A DNA stretch of 64,000 nt from Pelagimonas varians (GTDB taxonomy: Bacteria; Pseudomonadota; Alphaproteobacteria; Rhodobacterales; Rhodobacteraceae): NCBI RefSeq assembly GCF_003208435.1, contig NZ_QKMF01000008.1:124001-188000 (forward strand), given 5' to 3'. Below are positions 8,546 to 17,301 of the stretch, one piece after another. Below the pieces are notes generated by a model that was not told where the DNA came from, did not search any database, and worked only from the letters and a program-made list of their open reading frames with translations. Both the position numbers and the translations under genes were made by a program. Numbering within the stretch: position 1 is the first letter of the stretch; each line of letters opens with the position of its first letter.

Positions 8546-9874
8546 ATGCAAGAACCGTCACTGCGAAAGCGAATTTGGGGCTGGTTCTTTTTTGACTGGG
8601 CCTCACAGCCATATGCAACGCTGCTGCTGACCTTTATTTTTGGTCCCTATATCAATGACTTGATGGGAGACGGGTCCGCAGCGCAATCTGCTTGGGGCTT
8701 CGGTATTGCCGGTGCTGGCATTGTAATTGCCATTTTCGCCCCTGTGCTTGGGGCGCTGGCCGATACCGGTGGTAACCGGTTGCGATTTATATGGGGATTT
8801 TCAGCACTTTACGTCATCGGATCGGGAATGTTGTGGTTTGCCGCCCCGGATGACTTCAACCTGCTTGCAACGCTGTTTTTCTTTGCCATGGGGCTGGTCG
8901 GCGCGGAGTTCGCGACCATTTTCACCAACTCCATGCTGCCGGATCTGGGTTCGCGCGAAGAAATCGGGCGTATTTCCGGCAATGGCTGGGCCTTTGGCTA
9001 TGTCGGTGGGTTGCTGGCGCTGATCATCATGATGACGCTATTTGCAGAAAACGCGACAACTGGCAAAACCTTCATAGGAATATCGCCGATCTTTGGGTTA
9101 GATCCAGAAGCTCGGGAAGGCACCCGTTTTGTGGGGCCTTTGACGGCAATCTGGTTTGCCGTCTTTATGATCCCTTTTTTCTTATGGGTGCGCGATCCGC
9201 GCCAACACGCAGCCCCCCAGGGCGCTGTTAAAAGGGCGTTGCAGCAGCTGCGGAATACTGTGCGAACTTTGCCAAACTACCCGTCGCGGTTCGCCTATTT
9301 GGGATCGTCGATGTTTTACCGGGACGCCCTGAACGGCATGTATACCTTTGGCGGCATTTACGCGTCAGGGGTATTGGGGTGGAGCGTTGTCGACGTCGGG
9401 GTTTTCGGCATTCTGGCGATCTTTTTCGGTGCGATCTTCTCCTTTTTAGGCGGGCGTGCCGACAGCGCTTTCGGGCCCAAGCCGGTCATTCGCGTCTGTG
9501 TTTGGATTCTAATGCTGGTTGCCATTGGCATAGTAACAATCCGTCCTGACAGCCTTTTCGGCATATCACTGCCAGAAGGGTCGAACCTCCCCAACATTGC
9601 GTTTTACATCTTTGGTGCGATCATTGGGGCAGCGGGCGGTGTGCTGCAATCTGCATCACGCTCAATGATGGTGCGGCAAGCCGATCCAGACCGGATGACC
9701 GAAGCCTTTGGTCTTTATGCGCTTTCGGGCAAAGCAACATCGTTTCTGGCCCCTCTGTCCATTGGCATTGCAACTGCTTGGACGGGGTCACAATCTCTCG
9801 GCGTCACTCCGCTTATCGGGCTTTTCGTTATCGGGTTGGTTCTGCTACGCTGGGTAAAAGCGGACGGGGATTGA
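8546..9874 (+). CDS. MFS transporter, UMF1/Atg22-like family
   Basis: 442 aa with about 12 hydrophobic segments. The start RIWGWFFFDWASQPY and the motif LGALADTGGNR match the UMF1 branch of the major facilitator superfamily, related to yeast vacuolar Atg22. The signature around LPDLGSREEIGRISGNGWAFGY is well kept. The substrate is not known; Atg22 exports amino acids. It ends five bases before the mepA start, so transcription is probably shared. Confidence 0.88.
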   Translation: MQEPSLRKRIWGWFFFDWASQPYATLLLTFIFGPYINDLMGDGSAAQSAWGFGIAGAGIVIAIFAPVLGALADTGGNRLRFIWGFSALYVIGSGMLWFAAPDDFNLLATLFFFAMGLVGAEFATIFTNSMLPDLGSREEIGRISGNGWAFGYVGGLLALIIMMTLFAENATTGKTFIGISPIFGLDPEAREGTRFVGPLTAIWFAVFMIPFFLWVRDPRQHAAPQGAVKRALQQLRNTVRTLPNYPSRFAYLGSSMFYRDALNGMYTFGGIYASGVLGWSVVDVGVFGILAIFFGAIFSFLGGRADSAFGPKPVIRVCVWILMLVAIGIVTIRPDSLFGISLPEGSNLPNIAFYIFGAIIGAAGGVLQSASRSMMVRQADPDRMTEAFGLYALSGKATSFLAPLSIGIATAWTGSQSLGVTPLIGLFVIGLVLLRWVKADGD

Positions 9875-9879
9875 TTGGT

Positions 9880-10806
9880 ATGTTTCGAACATTGATTTTA
9901 GTGTCGGTTATGGCGGCTCTCTCAGCCTGTGGCGGAGAGGACACCTCTCGCAAAGCGAAGACAACTGCCGCGCAACCGATCGATCCGGTCTTGTCTACGA
10001 AGCAAGCAAAGCAGCTGTTCGGGGCGCAAGGAACAGGGTCGTCGCAGGCTTCTATGCCCACCGGAAGCTATGCCAAAGGCTGCCTTGCTGGCGGCAAACA
10101 ACTGGCTGAAACCGGTCCGACTTGGCAGGCTATGCGTCTGTCGCGCAATCGGAATTGGGGTCACCCCACCCTCATCGATTACGTTCAGGATCTTAGCCGT
10201 AAAGCGGCCAAGCAACCGGGTTGGAACGGGCTTTATCTTGGCGACTTCAGTCAGCCGCGTGGCGGACCGATGCTGACAGGACACCGCAGCCATCAAATCG
10301 GGTTGGATGCCGACATTTGGCTGCGTCCAGCCGACAATTTGAACCTGTCGGTGAAAGATCGGGAAAACATCTCGTCTATCTCGATGCGGCGTGCGTCGGG
10401 TGCTTACACCAACAATAAGTGGACACGGGCGCACCATGAAATTCTTAAGGCAGCCGCGAGCGACCCTCGCGTGGCGCGGATTTTCATTTTCCCCGGTGCC
10501 AAGGTCAAAATGTGTAATGACGAAAAAGGCGATCGGGCTTGGCTGCGTAAGGTTCGCCCTTGGTGGGGCCATCATTATCATTTCCACGTTAGGCTGAACT
10601 GCCCCAAAGGTGCTAAGGGTTGCGTAAATCAAAACCCCATTCCCAAAGGTGATGGGTGTGCCGAGGCACAGGGCTGGGTTGACCGGATATTGAACCCGCC
10701 TCCACCCAAGCCCGTTGACCCCAACGCGCCCAAACCCAAACCACGCCGTGAATTGACGATGGGTGACTTGCCCAACGCTTGTGCAGCCGTTTTGTCGTCC
10801 AAGTAG
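9880..10806 (+). CDS. mepA: Penicillin-insensitive murein endopeptidase MepA, lipoprotein form
   Basis: 308 aa from the ATG at 9880, chosen because it opens directly on a signal peptide with a lipobox (LSACGG, Cys at residue 17); longer in-frame starts overlap the MFS gene. Peptidase M74 metal motifs are visible: GHRSHQIGLDADIW, and WGHHYHFHVRLNCP near the C terminus, followed by several cysteines. It cleaves D-Ala-meso-DAP crosslinks in peptidoglycan. A Pro-rich C-terminal tail (PPPKPVDPNAPKPKPR) is a lineage feature. It should sit in the periplasm anchored to a membrane. Confidence 0.93.
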   Translation: MFRTLILVSVMAALSACGGEDTSRKAKTTAAQPIDPVLSTKQAKQLFGAQGTGSSQASMPTGSYAKGCLAGGKQLAETGPTWQAMRLSRNRNWGHPTLIDYVQDLSRKAAKQPGWNGLYLGDFSQPRGGPMLTGHRSHQIGLDADIWLRPADNLNLSVKDRENISSISMRRASGAYTNNKWTRAHHEILKAAASDPRVARIFIFPGAKVKMCNDEKGDRAWLRKVRPWWGHHYHFHVRLNCPKGAKGCVNQNPIPKGDGCAEAQGWVDRILNPPPPKPVDPNAPKPKPRRELTMGDLPNACAAVLSSK

Positions 10807-10812
10807 CGTCTC

Positions 10813-11712
10813 ATGATCCTTAAAACCTTGCGAAAAGCCGGTCTGCTGGCCGCTTTTCTGGCTGTCGCGTATAGCCTTGCCGCTCCAGCTGCGGCACCTG
10901 GGGCGGTGCAATTTGTAGGAAGCTTTCATTGGCCCAAATCCGTCCACAAATCGGGCGGATTTTCTGGCCTAGAGATGACGGACGATGGCGGAAAGTTCAC
11001 GATGATCAGTGATCGTGGCAGCTTGTTGACCGGAACCTTTACGCGCAAAGGCAAGTCTATTGCAGGAATTTCCACCGGCTCTTTGCAACCGCTCAAAGAC
11101 CAACAAGGGCGTCCATTGAAAGGCGCAAGAGCAGATGCAGAAGGTCTAGCAATCCGACGCGACGGCCGGATCTTTGTGTCCTTTGAGGGAAAGCATCGGG
11201 TTTGGGCCTACACAAAAGACAAGCCAGCGGTACGTCTTCCAATTCCGAAGGCGTTCAAATCCCTTCAGGGAAATTCCGGTCTCGAAGCCCTTGCCGTCAA
11301 CCCGCAAGGGCATCTGTTTGCCATTCCAGAGCGATCCGGTCGGCTCAACCGACCCTTTCCGGTCTGGCGGTACAAAAACAACCGCTGGGACCAACCTTTC
11401 TCGTTGCGCCGAAATGGCGGGTTTCTACCTGTCGGGGCTGATTTTGGGCCTGATGGCATGCTGTATCTACTCGAACGGGAATTCACCGGGCTTGGCTTTC
11501 GGTCACGGGTGCGCCGTTTCGAACTAAGCCCCTCCAAGGTACTAAACGAAGAAACCCTGCTGGAAACCAGCCTCTGGCTCCATGACAATCTGGAAGGGTT
11601 GTCCGTTTGGAAAGACCAAGCTGGAAACATCCGCCTGACAATGGTTTCGGACGACAACTTTCGCAATTTGCAGCGTACTGAATTTGTCGAATATCTGGTG
11701 CGGAAAAACTAA
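10813..11712 (+). CDS. Exported esterase-like activity of phytase family protein
   Basis: 299 aa with an N-terminal signal peptide ([18 protein letters not shown]). The blocks [46 protein letters not shown] and NSGLEALAV match the PF13449 beta-propeller family (esterase-like phytase). Substrate is unknown. It starts 6 bp after mepA, so the two envelope hydrolases are probably co-transcribed. Confidence 0.85.
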   Translation: MILKTLRKAGLLAAFLAVAYSLAAPAAAPGAVQFVGSFHWPKSVHKSGGFSGLEMTDDGGKFTMISDRGSLLTGTFTRKGKSIAGISTGSLQPLKDQQGRPLKGARADAEGLAIRRDGRIFVSFEGKHRVWAYTKDKPAVRLPIPKAFKSLQGNSGLEALAVNPQGHLFAIPERSGRLNRPFPVWRYKNNRWDQPFSLRRNGGFLPVGADFGPDGMLYLLEREFTGLGFRSRVRRFELSPSKVLNEETLLETSLWLHDNLEGLSVWKDQAGNIRLTMVSDDNFRNLQRTEFVEYLVRKN

Positions 11713-11804
11713 GCACTTGCGCCATTGCGCCGCAGTCGCTAAACGCGGGCCGTCCGAACTTCCTCGGGCCAAGTCCCCGCAACCTTGCAAAAACGGGTCC
11801 ATAC

Positions 11805-12446
11805 ATGACACGCACGCATATCCCTGGCATCCTTGCCATGGCAGCCATCGTTCTGGCTTCCAACATCCTCGTCCAATTTCTGTTCGGCCAATGGCTGACA
11901 TGGGGCGCATTCACCTACCCCTTGGCTTTCCTTGTGACTGACTTGATGAACCGCCTCTATGGGGCCCCTGCCGCTCGCAAAGTTGTATTTGCCGGTTTCA
12001 TCGTTGGCGTGCTTTGCTCGCTGATCGGCACCCAGATCATGCTTCAGGGCGATGGGTACACTTACCCTGCCGTAACATTGCGCATCGCGCTGGGGTCCGG
12101 CCTTGCCTTCTTGACAGCCCAAATGATGGACGTCGCGATCTTTGACCGGTTGCGTAGCGGCGCATGGTGGCGCGCGCCCTTGGCATCGACTTTGATCGGA
12201 TCTTCGCTGGATACAGCTATTTTCTTCACAATCGCCTTCTCGGCTGGCCTTGTGTCACTTGAGCCCGGAAATGACGTCAGCTGGGCCAACGAAGCGCTGC
12301 CTTTGCTCGGCGCAGGTCCGGTCGCCCCGCTTTGGGTTTCATTGGCTGTTGCCGATTGGATGGTCAAGCTTGGGCTTGCCTTGATTGCTTTGCTGCCATT
12401 TCGCGTGATTGTGTCAAGTGTCTTGGCAAAACGCTCTGCACCTTGA
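11805..12446 (+). CDS. Queuosine precursor transporter (YhhQ/QPTR family)
   Basis: 213 aa membrane protein with about six hydrophobic segments. The motif YPLAFLVTDLMNRLYGAPAARKVVFAGF near residue 40 is the VUT/DUF165 signature, and DLAKQ-like polar residues in the late helices are present. Family members import preQ0/preQ1 for tRNA queuosine synthesis. No queuosine gene is beside it. Confidence 0.88.
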   Translation: MTRTHIPGILAMAAIVLASNILVQFLFGQWLTWGAFTYPLAFLVTDLMNRLYGAPAARKVVFAGFIVGVLCSLIGTQIMLQGDGYTYPAVTLRIALGSGLAFLTAQMMDVAIFDRLRSGAWWRAPLASTLIGSSLDTAIFFTIAFSAGLVSLEPGNDVSWANEALPLLGAGPVAPLWVSLAVADWMVKLGLALIALLPFRVIVSSVLAKRSAP

Positions 12447-12469
12447 TGCAAAGAAAACACTTTGTGGTT

Positions 12470-12486
12470 TTGCCATGTCATGGCAA
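12470..12486. repeat. Perfect inverted repeat TTGCCATG-T-CATGGCAA
   Basis: Two 8-bp arms separated by one base, 24 bp after the queuosine transporter stop and 84 bp before the arfB leader ribosome-binding site. There is no T-run, so it is more likely a protein-binding site than a terminator. Confidence 0.4.
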
Positions 12487-12555
12487 CATCATCTTGAGGC
12501 AATAAAATTGAAACATGTTTTCGGTAGCTTTGTCTCATCGCGTTTTAACAGCTGA

Positions 12556-12570
12556 AAGGAGGTGATCCAG
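12556..12570 (+). promoter_or_regulatory. Extended Shine-Dalgarno fully complementary to the 16S rRNA 3' end
   Basis: The bases AAAGGAGGTGATCC (with a further upstream G) are the exact complement of the conserved 16S 3' tail GGATCACCTCCTTT. A normal site matches 4-7 bases; this one pairs over 14-15. It lies 7 bases (from GGAGG) before a GTG codon at 12570. Confidence 0.75.
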
Positions 12571-12626
12571 TGATTAGAGAACCATTGGAGAAGGGTGTAG
12601 GAACAGTGCGAGAGGTCAAGCTCTAG
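12570..12626 (+). CDS. Putative 18-codon leader ORF upstream of arfB
   Basis: GTG start, TAG stop, encoding MIREPLEKGVGTVREVKL. Its support is position: an exceptionally strong ribosome-binding site at ideal spacing, and an intrinsic terminator 70 bases after its stop, ahead of the arfB gene. No protein family is recognisable and the product may matter less than the act of translation. Immediately after the stop, the frame starting at 12627 is open for 47 codons and runs into arfB, but it has no start codon of its own. Confidence 0.5.
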   Translation: MIREPLEKGVGTVREVKL

Positions 12627-12636
12627 GGTAACTCCG

Positions 12637-12670
12637 GGCGACAGCCTAACAAACTGGCGAGCAGCCTAAC
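12637..12670 (+). repeat. Imperfect direct repeat in the arfB leader RNA
   Basis: GGCGACAGCCTAAC (from 12637) and GGCGAGCAGCCTAAC (from 12656) differ by one inserted G and lie between the leader ORF stop and the terminator. They could pair alternately with the GC-rich terminator arm or be a tandem relic. Confidence 0.45.
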
Positions 12671-12694
12671 CGGCCCCCGCCTCCGTATTCTCGA

Positions 12695-12721
12695 AGGGTC
12701 GTCCCACGGGCGGCCCTTTTT
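12695..12721 (+). terminator. Intrinsic terminator / attenuator upstream of arfB
   Basis: Ten-bp stem AGGGTCGTCC / GGGCGGCCCT (two G-U pairs) with a 3-base CAC loop, directly followed by TTTTT. It sits between the leader ORF and the arfB start at 12754, so it either ends a small RNA or attenuates arfB. Confidence 0.85.
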
Positions 12722-12753
12722 AGTATTTCGCAGCCCATTTCCGGAGCCTTTTG

Positions 12754-13176
12754 ATGCTGCAGATCAATGATGACATCGCCATCGAAGACTGGGAACTGAC
12801 CGAACAATTTGTTCGGTCCAGCGGTCCCGGTGGGCAAAATGTAAACAAGGTGTCCACCGCCGTTGAACTGCGGTTCGAGGCAGAGCGGTCGCCAAACCTG
12901 ACAGGTCCGGTCAAAACACGTCTTCGCAAACTGGCTGGTCGGCGTTGGACCAATGAGGGCGCTTTGATTATTCAAGTTGAAGAAACCCGCAGTCAGGCAC
13001 GCAACCGCGAAATCGCACGTCAACGTTTGGCCGAATTGATCCTAAAGGCTTTGCACAAACCAAAGCGGCGGATTCCAACACGCCCGACACTCGGGTCCAA
13101 GAAACGCCGATTGGCGACCAAAAAGGCCCGCGGTGACGTCAAATCGCTCCGCGGTAAGGTTGATCCCGACAACTAG
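12754..13176 (+). CDS. arfB: Alternative ribosome-rescue peptidyl-tRNA hydrolase ArfB (YaeJ)
   Basis: 140 aa from the ATG at 12754 (CGGAG upstream); a TTG one codon earlier is less likely. The catalytic GGQ is in SSGPGGQNVNKVSTAVELRF (about residues 25-44), followed by the family's RF-1 domain and a strongly basic C-terminal tail (KPKRRIPTRPTLGSKKRR) that enters the empty mRNA channel of stalled ribosomes. It frees ribosomes stuck on broken mRNAs. The gene is preceded by a leader ORF and terminator, which suggests regulation by ribosome state. Its stop overlaps the convergent TIGR02302 stop. Confidence 0.95.
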   Translation: MLQINDDIAIEDWELTEQFVRSSGPGGQNVNKVSTAVELRFEAERSPNLTGPVKTRLRKLAGRRWTNEGALIIQVEETRSQARNREIARQRLAELILKALHKPKRRIPTRPTLGSKKRRLATKKARGDVKSLRGKVDPDN

Positions 13177-15725
13177 AAGCGATCCAGCAGGCGATCCAGA
13201 TAGCCCCGCTCGATATCGGGCCGCTCGACTTCGCCCAAACGCCGACGAATTTCATCCGACAACTCATCAGCGCGGCGAAGATCCTCTTCGCCCGGCAGCA
13301 TATTTTGATCTGTATCGCTGTGGCCATCGGTTCCGTTTTGCGCACGGCCCAGCGGATCACGCTGGTCACTGGGGGTGCCGCCTTCGGCAAACCCTTGCTG
13401 TCCCTGCTGTTGCTGACGTTGCTCTGCCATCGCTTCTCCGAGTGACCGCATACCATCGCGGAGCGCTTCCATCGCCTCGGACTGTTTGTCGATTGCCTCG
13501 GACATATCACCGTCACGCAGGGCTTGCTCGGCGCCATCCATCGCACGATCGGCATCATCCAGGGATTGCGCCGATTGCTCACCGGCTTCAGTCCCTTGGC
13601 CGGGCAAATTGCGACGTTGGCGGTTCAACTCTTCCCTCAGGGCGCGTTGACGATCTGCAAGGTTTTGCTCAAGCCCTTCTTGGCCTTGGCCCGCGCCTTC
13701 ACCGCGTTCACTGTTTTGCCCCTGACCCGGTTGCTGGTCATCCGGTTCGCCCTGCCCCTGCTGATCTCCCGGCTGCGGTTGCCCTTGCGGACGTGAACCC
13801 GGATTAAACTGCTCTTGCAGATCTCGGAAAGCTTCATCAGAAAGCTCTTGTTGGTCCCGCAGGGTTTCCGACAGCTGATCCATCGCCTGTTCCCCAGGCG
13901 ACTGGCCACCTTCGCCTTGGGTGACCTGCATATTTTCCATCATCTCTTGTAGCTGCTGTAGGGCTTCGGCAGCCTCGGCCATACGGCCCTGCTCCATCAG
14001 CTCTTGGATCCGGTCCATCATGCGCTGCAAATCATCTTGAGACATCTCAACCGAGTTTTGCGGCTCGCCCTGACTTGGGTCTTGATCTTGTTTCTGCTGC
14101 TGGCTGAGCTGGCGCATATAGTCGTCAGTTGCCTCTCTCAGCTCTTGCATCAATTCTGCAATCTCCTGATCCGAGGCCCCATTTTTCATGGCCTCTTGCA
14201 GACGCTCTTGCGCCCGCTGCAAACGCTCCAGCGCGTCTTTCAAATCGCCCTCTTCCAACTCAAGCGCCAAGTCCCAAAGGCTTTGCGCAATCTCGGCCTG
14301 CTGTTCATCATTGAGCCCCAAAGACGCAAGTGTTTCCAACTCGCGAAGCACCTTAAGCAGGCGTTGGTGTGGCACTTTCTTTCGAAAGACATCATCAGGG
14401 CGGTTGGAAATGGCGCGAATGGTCTGGGCGATATCGCCTGCATTTTCACGGTTCCATAACAGCGCCTGTCGTTGTTCGATAATTGCCGCCGCCATCGGGT
14501 CAAAGAACCTACGCCCCGGCAATGCAATCGGCTCCGGCAATGTGCGCGCAATCTGTCCGCGGGCGTCTTCGATGCTCAATTCCAGGCGCACCGGCAAGTT
14601 TGCCCATGGGTGCAATGAAAAGTTACCGCCCAAGGCCTCGGAAAACTCGGACCGATTGCCGGAAATCGGCAATGGCAGCGGCACGTCGATCACATCGCGC
14701 ACCTCTGGTTCCCGCGCTCGCCCATAACGGCGATCAACGGCGTCTAAATCTAACGAAATTAGGGCTTTGCCACCAACAACATCAAAATCATCGCGCACTG
14801 AAAACGGAATTTGGGCTGCACCGTCATAAGCGACCTCAATCTCGCCGGTCCGTTCAATAATCGGGGTTGTGTCGGGAATCATGGCAACCTGCCACGCCCG
14901 CCCTCCTGGACCCTCAATCGACAACGTGCCAGCCTGTGAGATGGTAATATCCTGCGCGGTATCCACATTCTTACCTGCCGGAGCTGGGTTCCCCGTTAGG
15001 TCTTGTGTGACCGATAAGCTTCCGACCTCGCCATACATGCGCAGGCTGATTTGCGATCCCTCCGGTGCATCCAATGTGCCGCTTGTAATGTCGTTCAAAT
15101 AGACCGTTGGAAGACGGGTGTAGCTGGGCGGGATCATCCATCCTTCCCAACTCGGGCCTTGCATAAGGTCAGGCCCACCTGCCCCCATCGTCGTCACCGA
15201 TTGTACCCTCACAAAAGAGCCAAACAAAAACGCCACCGCCAAGGCCAGAACCGCCGTCAGCCGCAATGCATAGGGGTCGGCTTTGGCGACTCGTAAATCC
15301 GGTTCAACCGGCTTTGCGCCAACCAATCTCGCGCGCATCCGTTTTTGGTGCGCTTGCCAAACCGCCATAGAGGCAGGATCCCCCGCGCCGATGGCGGGAC
15401 TGTCTGTGGCCGCTTGAATAGGATTGCCTTTTAGCGACCGGTCCAACCGTAAAATCGCATCCTCGCGGGAGGGCCAACTAAAAAGCCTGACGCCGCGAAC
15501 AATCGACCAGAGGGCCATAACCGTCAAAAGTGCACCAGCCGCCCAGACCCATTCCACCGCGACAAGATCCTGCACACCCAGCATCAAAAAAGACAGGCCA
15601 ACAAACGCCACAGACCACAAAGGCCACCAAGCGCGCACCACCTGTTCGGCCAGCATGCCGCCGCGCGTAAGTGCCAAGGGCCACCGGATTGTGCGGCGAA
15701 GATCAGGGTCAGACTTAGGGGCCAT
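13173..15725 (-). CDS. TIGR02302 / DUF4175 family membrane protein
   Basis: 850 aa. Two N-terminal hydrophobic segments (about 30-50 and 55-75) and one at about 155-175 anchor a large periplasmic domain. From about residue 480 onward the sequence is a long Gln/Glu-rich coiled coil with many QELRE, QQKQDQ and GQGQ-type repeats, ending in YLDRLLDRF. This layout is typical of the alphaproteobacterial TIGR02302 family, whose function is unknown. It is followed downstream on the same strand by nothing and preceded by lysA, a conserved neighbourhood in the Rhodobacteraceae. Confidence 0.9.
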   Translation of the reverse strand: MAPKSDPDLRRTIRWPLALTRGGMLAEQVVRAWWPLWSVAFVGLSFLMLGVQDLVAVEWVWAAGALLTVMALWSIVRGVRLFSWPSREDAILRLDRSLKGNPIQAATDSPAIGAGDPASMAVWQAHQKRMRARLVGAKPVEPDLRVAKADPYALRLTAVLALAVAFLFGSFVRVQSVTTMGAGGPDLMQGPSWEGWMIPPSYTRLPTVYLNDITSGTLDAPEGSQISLRMYGEVGSLSVTQDLTGNPAPAGKNVDTAQDITISQAGTLSIEGPGGRAWQVAMIPDTTPIIERTGEIEVAYDGAAQIPFSVRDDFDVVGGKALISLDLDAVDRRYGRAREPEVRDVIDVPLPLPISGNRSEFSEALGGNFSLHPWANLPVRLELSIEDARGQIARTLPEPIALPGRRFFDPMAAAIIEQRQALLWNRENAGDIAQTIRAISNRPDDVFRKKVPHQRLLKVLRELETLASLGLNDEQQAEIAQSLWDLALELEEGDLKDALERLQRAQERLQEAMKNGASDQEIAELMQELREATDDYMRQLSQQQKQDQDPSQGEPQNSVEMSQDDLQRMMDRIQELMEQGRMAEAAEALQQLQEMMENMQVTQGEGGQSPGEQAMDQLSETLRDQQELSDEAFRDLQEQFNPGSRPQGQPQPGDQQGQGEPDDQQPGQGQNSERGEGAGQGQEGLEQNLADRQRALREELNRQRRNLPGQGTEAGEQSAQSLDDADRAMDGAEQALRDGDMSEAIDKQSEAMEALRDGMRSLGEAMAEQRQQQQGQQGFAEGGTPSDQRDPLGRAQNGTDGHSDTDQNMLPGEEDLRRADELSDEIRRRLGEVERPDIERGYLDRLLDRF

Positions 15726-15761
15726 ATCGCTCCTCGCAGGTTTGGCTACGAGGAGGATGCC

Positions 15762-17027
15762 TCACAACCATTCAGGAATGGTATCTCGATTTATCATTTC
15801 GTCAAAGGTTGGACGTGGGCGGATAACCGCGAATTGATCACCATTCACCAAAACTTCGGGAATTAGGGGCCGCGTGTTGTATTCACTGGCCATGACAGCG
15901 CCATATGCACCGGCGCTGCGGAAGGCGACCAAATCGCCCGGACCCAAGGGTGGCATCATGCGCGCCTTTGCAAAGGTGTCGCCGCTTTCGCACACCGGGC
16001 CGACAATATCATAGGGTTGCGGCTCGACACCGACTTCAGCCTCTTTGACCGGAATGATGTCATGATGTGCCTCATACATCGCCGGGCGAATCAAATCGTT
16101 CATTGCTCCGTCAAGAATAAGGAAGTCACGACCCTCGCCGTTCTTCAGATAGATCACTTTGGTGACCAGAATGCCTGCGTTTCCAGCAATCAAACGACCG
16201 GGTTCAATTTCAATCTCACAACCCAAATGGCCGACAGTGCGCTGAATCAGCTTGCCGTAGTCAGACGGCAAAGGCGGCGCTTCGTTGCTGCGCGCATAGG
16301 GAATACCCAACCCGCCCCCCAAATCAAGGCGGGTGATCTCATGGCCATCGGCGCGCAGGGTTTCGGTCAGATCCGCGACTTTTTTGTAGGCCTGTTCGAA
16401 CGGCTCAAGCTGGGTCAACTGGCTGCCGATATGAACGTCGATACCAACAACCTTGATCCCCGGCAACGCCGCTGCCTGCGCGTAAACTTCGCGGGAACGG
16501 GCAATCGGGATACCAAACTTGTTTTCGCTTTTGCCTGTCGCGATTTTGGCGTGGGTCTTGGCGTCAACATCGGGATTCACCCGGATGGCAATTTTGGCCT
16601 CTGCGCCCATCGCGGATGCGATGTCCGAAATGGCGACCATTTCCGGTTCGCTTTCAACGTTGAACTGACGAATTCGAGCCTCCAAAGCTGCGCGAATTTC
16701 AACATGGGTTTTCCCAACTCCGGAAAAGACAATGCGGTCTCCCGGCACGCCTGCAGCCAATGCCCGCGCCAATTCACCGCCTGAAACCACGTCCATTCCC
16801 GCGCCTTCGGCCGCCAAAGTGCGCAAAATTGCCTGATTGCTTGCCGCCTTCATCGCAAAGCACACCAGATGCGGCCCCCAATCCAAAGCTTCGTCAAACA
16901 GATGGAAATGTCGCGTCAGCGTTGCCGTCGAATACAGATAGAACGGCGTTCCAACTTGCGCCGCAATCTCGGAAACCGGTACATCTTCGGCCCAAAGTGC
17001 GCCTTCACGATAAAGAAAATGATCCAA
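15762..17027 (-). CDS. lysA: Diaminopimelate decarboxylase
   Basis: 421 aa. The PLP lysine is in VCFAMKAASNQAIL (Lys60), the glycine loop is GGGLGIPY, and the substrate-site block CESGDTFAKARMMPPL and GAYGAVMASEYN are intact. It makes L-lysine from meso-diaminopimelate in the last step of the pathway. It lies downstream of argH and the small lipoprotein on the same strand with a 169-bp gap. Confidence 0.97.
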   Translation of the reverse strand: MDHFLYREGALWAEDVPVSEIAAQVGTPFYLYSTATLTRHFHLFDEALDWGPHLVCFAMKAASNQAILRTLAAEGAGMDVVSGGELARALAAGVPGDRIVFSGVGKTHVEIRAALEARIRQFNVESEPEMVAISDIASAMGAEAKIAIRVNPDVDAKTHAKIATGKSENKFGIPIARSREVYAQAAALPGIKVVGIDVHIGSQLTQLEPFEQAYKKVADLTETLRADGHEITRLDLGGGLGIPYARSNEAPPLPSDYGKLIQRTVGHLGCEIEIEPGRLIAGNAGILVTKVIYLKNGEGRDFLILDGAMNDLIRPAMYEAHHDIIPVKEAEVGVEPQPYDIVGPVCESGDTFAKARMMPPLGPGDLVAFRSAGAYGAVMASEYNTRPLIPEVLVNGDQFAVIRPRPTFDEMINRDTIPEWL

Positions 17028-17090
17028 GTCCGCCTCCTGATTTGCAGCCAGACCCGCTTAGCGCATCAATTGCCGTGACAAAACCCTTGG

Positions 17091-17127
17091 TTTTCTTCTG
17101 TCTAAAAATATCCCCGCCGGAGGCATC
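17091..17127 (-). repeat. Rhodobacterales-type extragenic motif (CCTCCGGCGGGGATATTTTT)
   Basis: Read on the minus strand, this is the CCTCCGGCGGGGATATTTTT core followed by AGACAGAAGAAAA. From memory, near-identical strings recur at many gene ends in Rhodobacteraceae chromosomes. The CCTCCGG/CCGGNGG core with a T-run resembles a short terminator. I found one copy in this window. It lies between lptM and lysA. Confidence 0.45.
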
Positions 17128-17196
17128 TATTGGTGCGGTCAATCCAGACAGCGGAATGAAAATGGCCCCGGCGAAAAACGCGCGAGGCCATTGAAC

Positions 17197-17301
17197 TTAC
17201 TGCGTTTCAGCATCCGGAGTTATCGGTGCACCATCCGCTCCGCATCCGGCAAGGCTGCAAGCCGATAAGGCCAGCAACCCGATTATCATTGCAATTTTCA
17301 C
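17197..17301 (-). CDS. lptM: Tiny LptM/YifL-like lipoprotein
   Basis: 34 aa, GTG start, encoding [19 protein letters not shown] then [15 protein letters not shown]. The signal peptide ends in a lipobox LAGC (lipidated Cys20), leaving a 15-residue tail. Its GTG overlaps the argH stop (GTGA), so the two are translationally coupled. In enterobacteria LptM sits upstream of the dapF/lysA region and assists disulfide maturation of LptD in the LPS export machine; the CG start of the mature part matches that family. The assignment is by size, lipobox and position between argH and lysA. Confidence 0.7.
   Translation of the reverse strand: MKIAMIIGLLALSACSLAGCGADGAPITPDAETQ

Noticed and set aside
16017-16784. 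255-codon frame antisense to lysA
   Set aside because: lysA has all catalytic motifs; the plus frame has none.
17103-17190. Small minus-strand ORF between lptM and lysA starting MASRVFRRG
   Set aside because: No ribosome-binding site, and its end is made of the recurrent extragenic motif.
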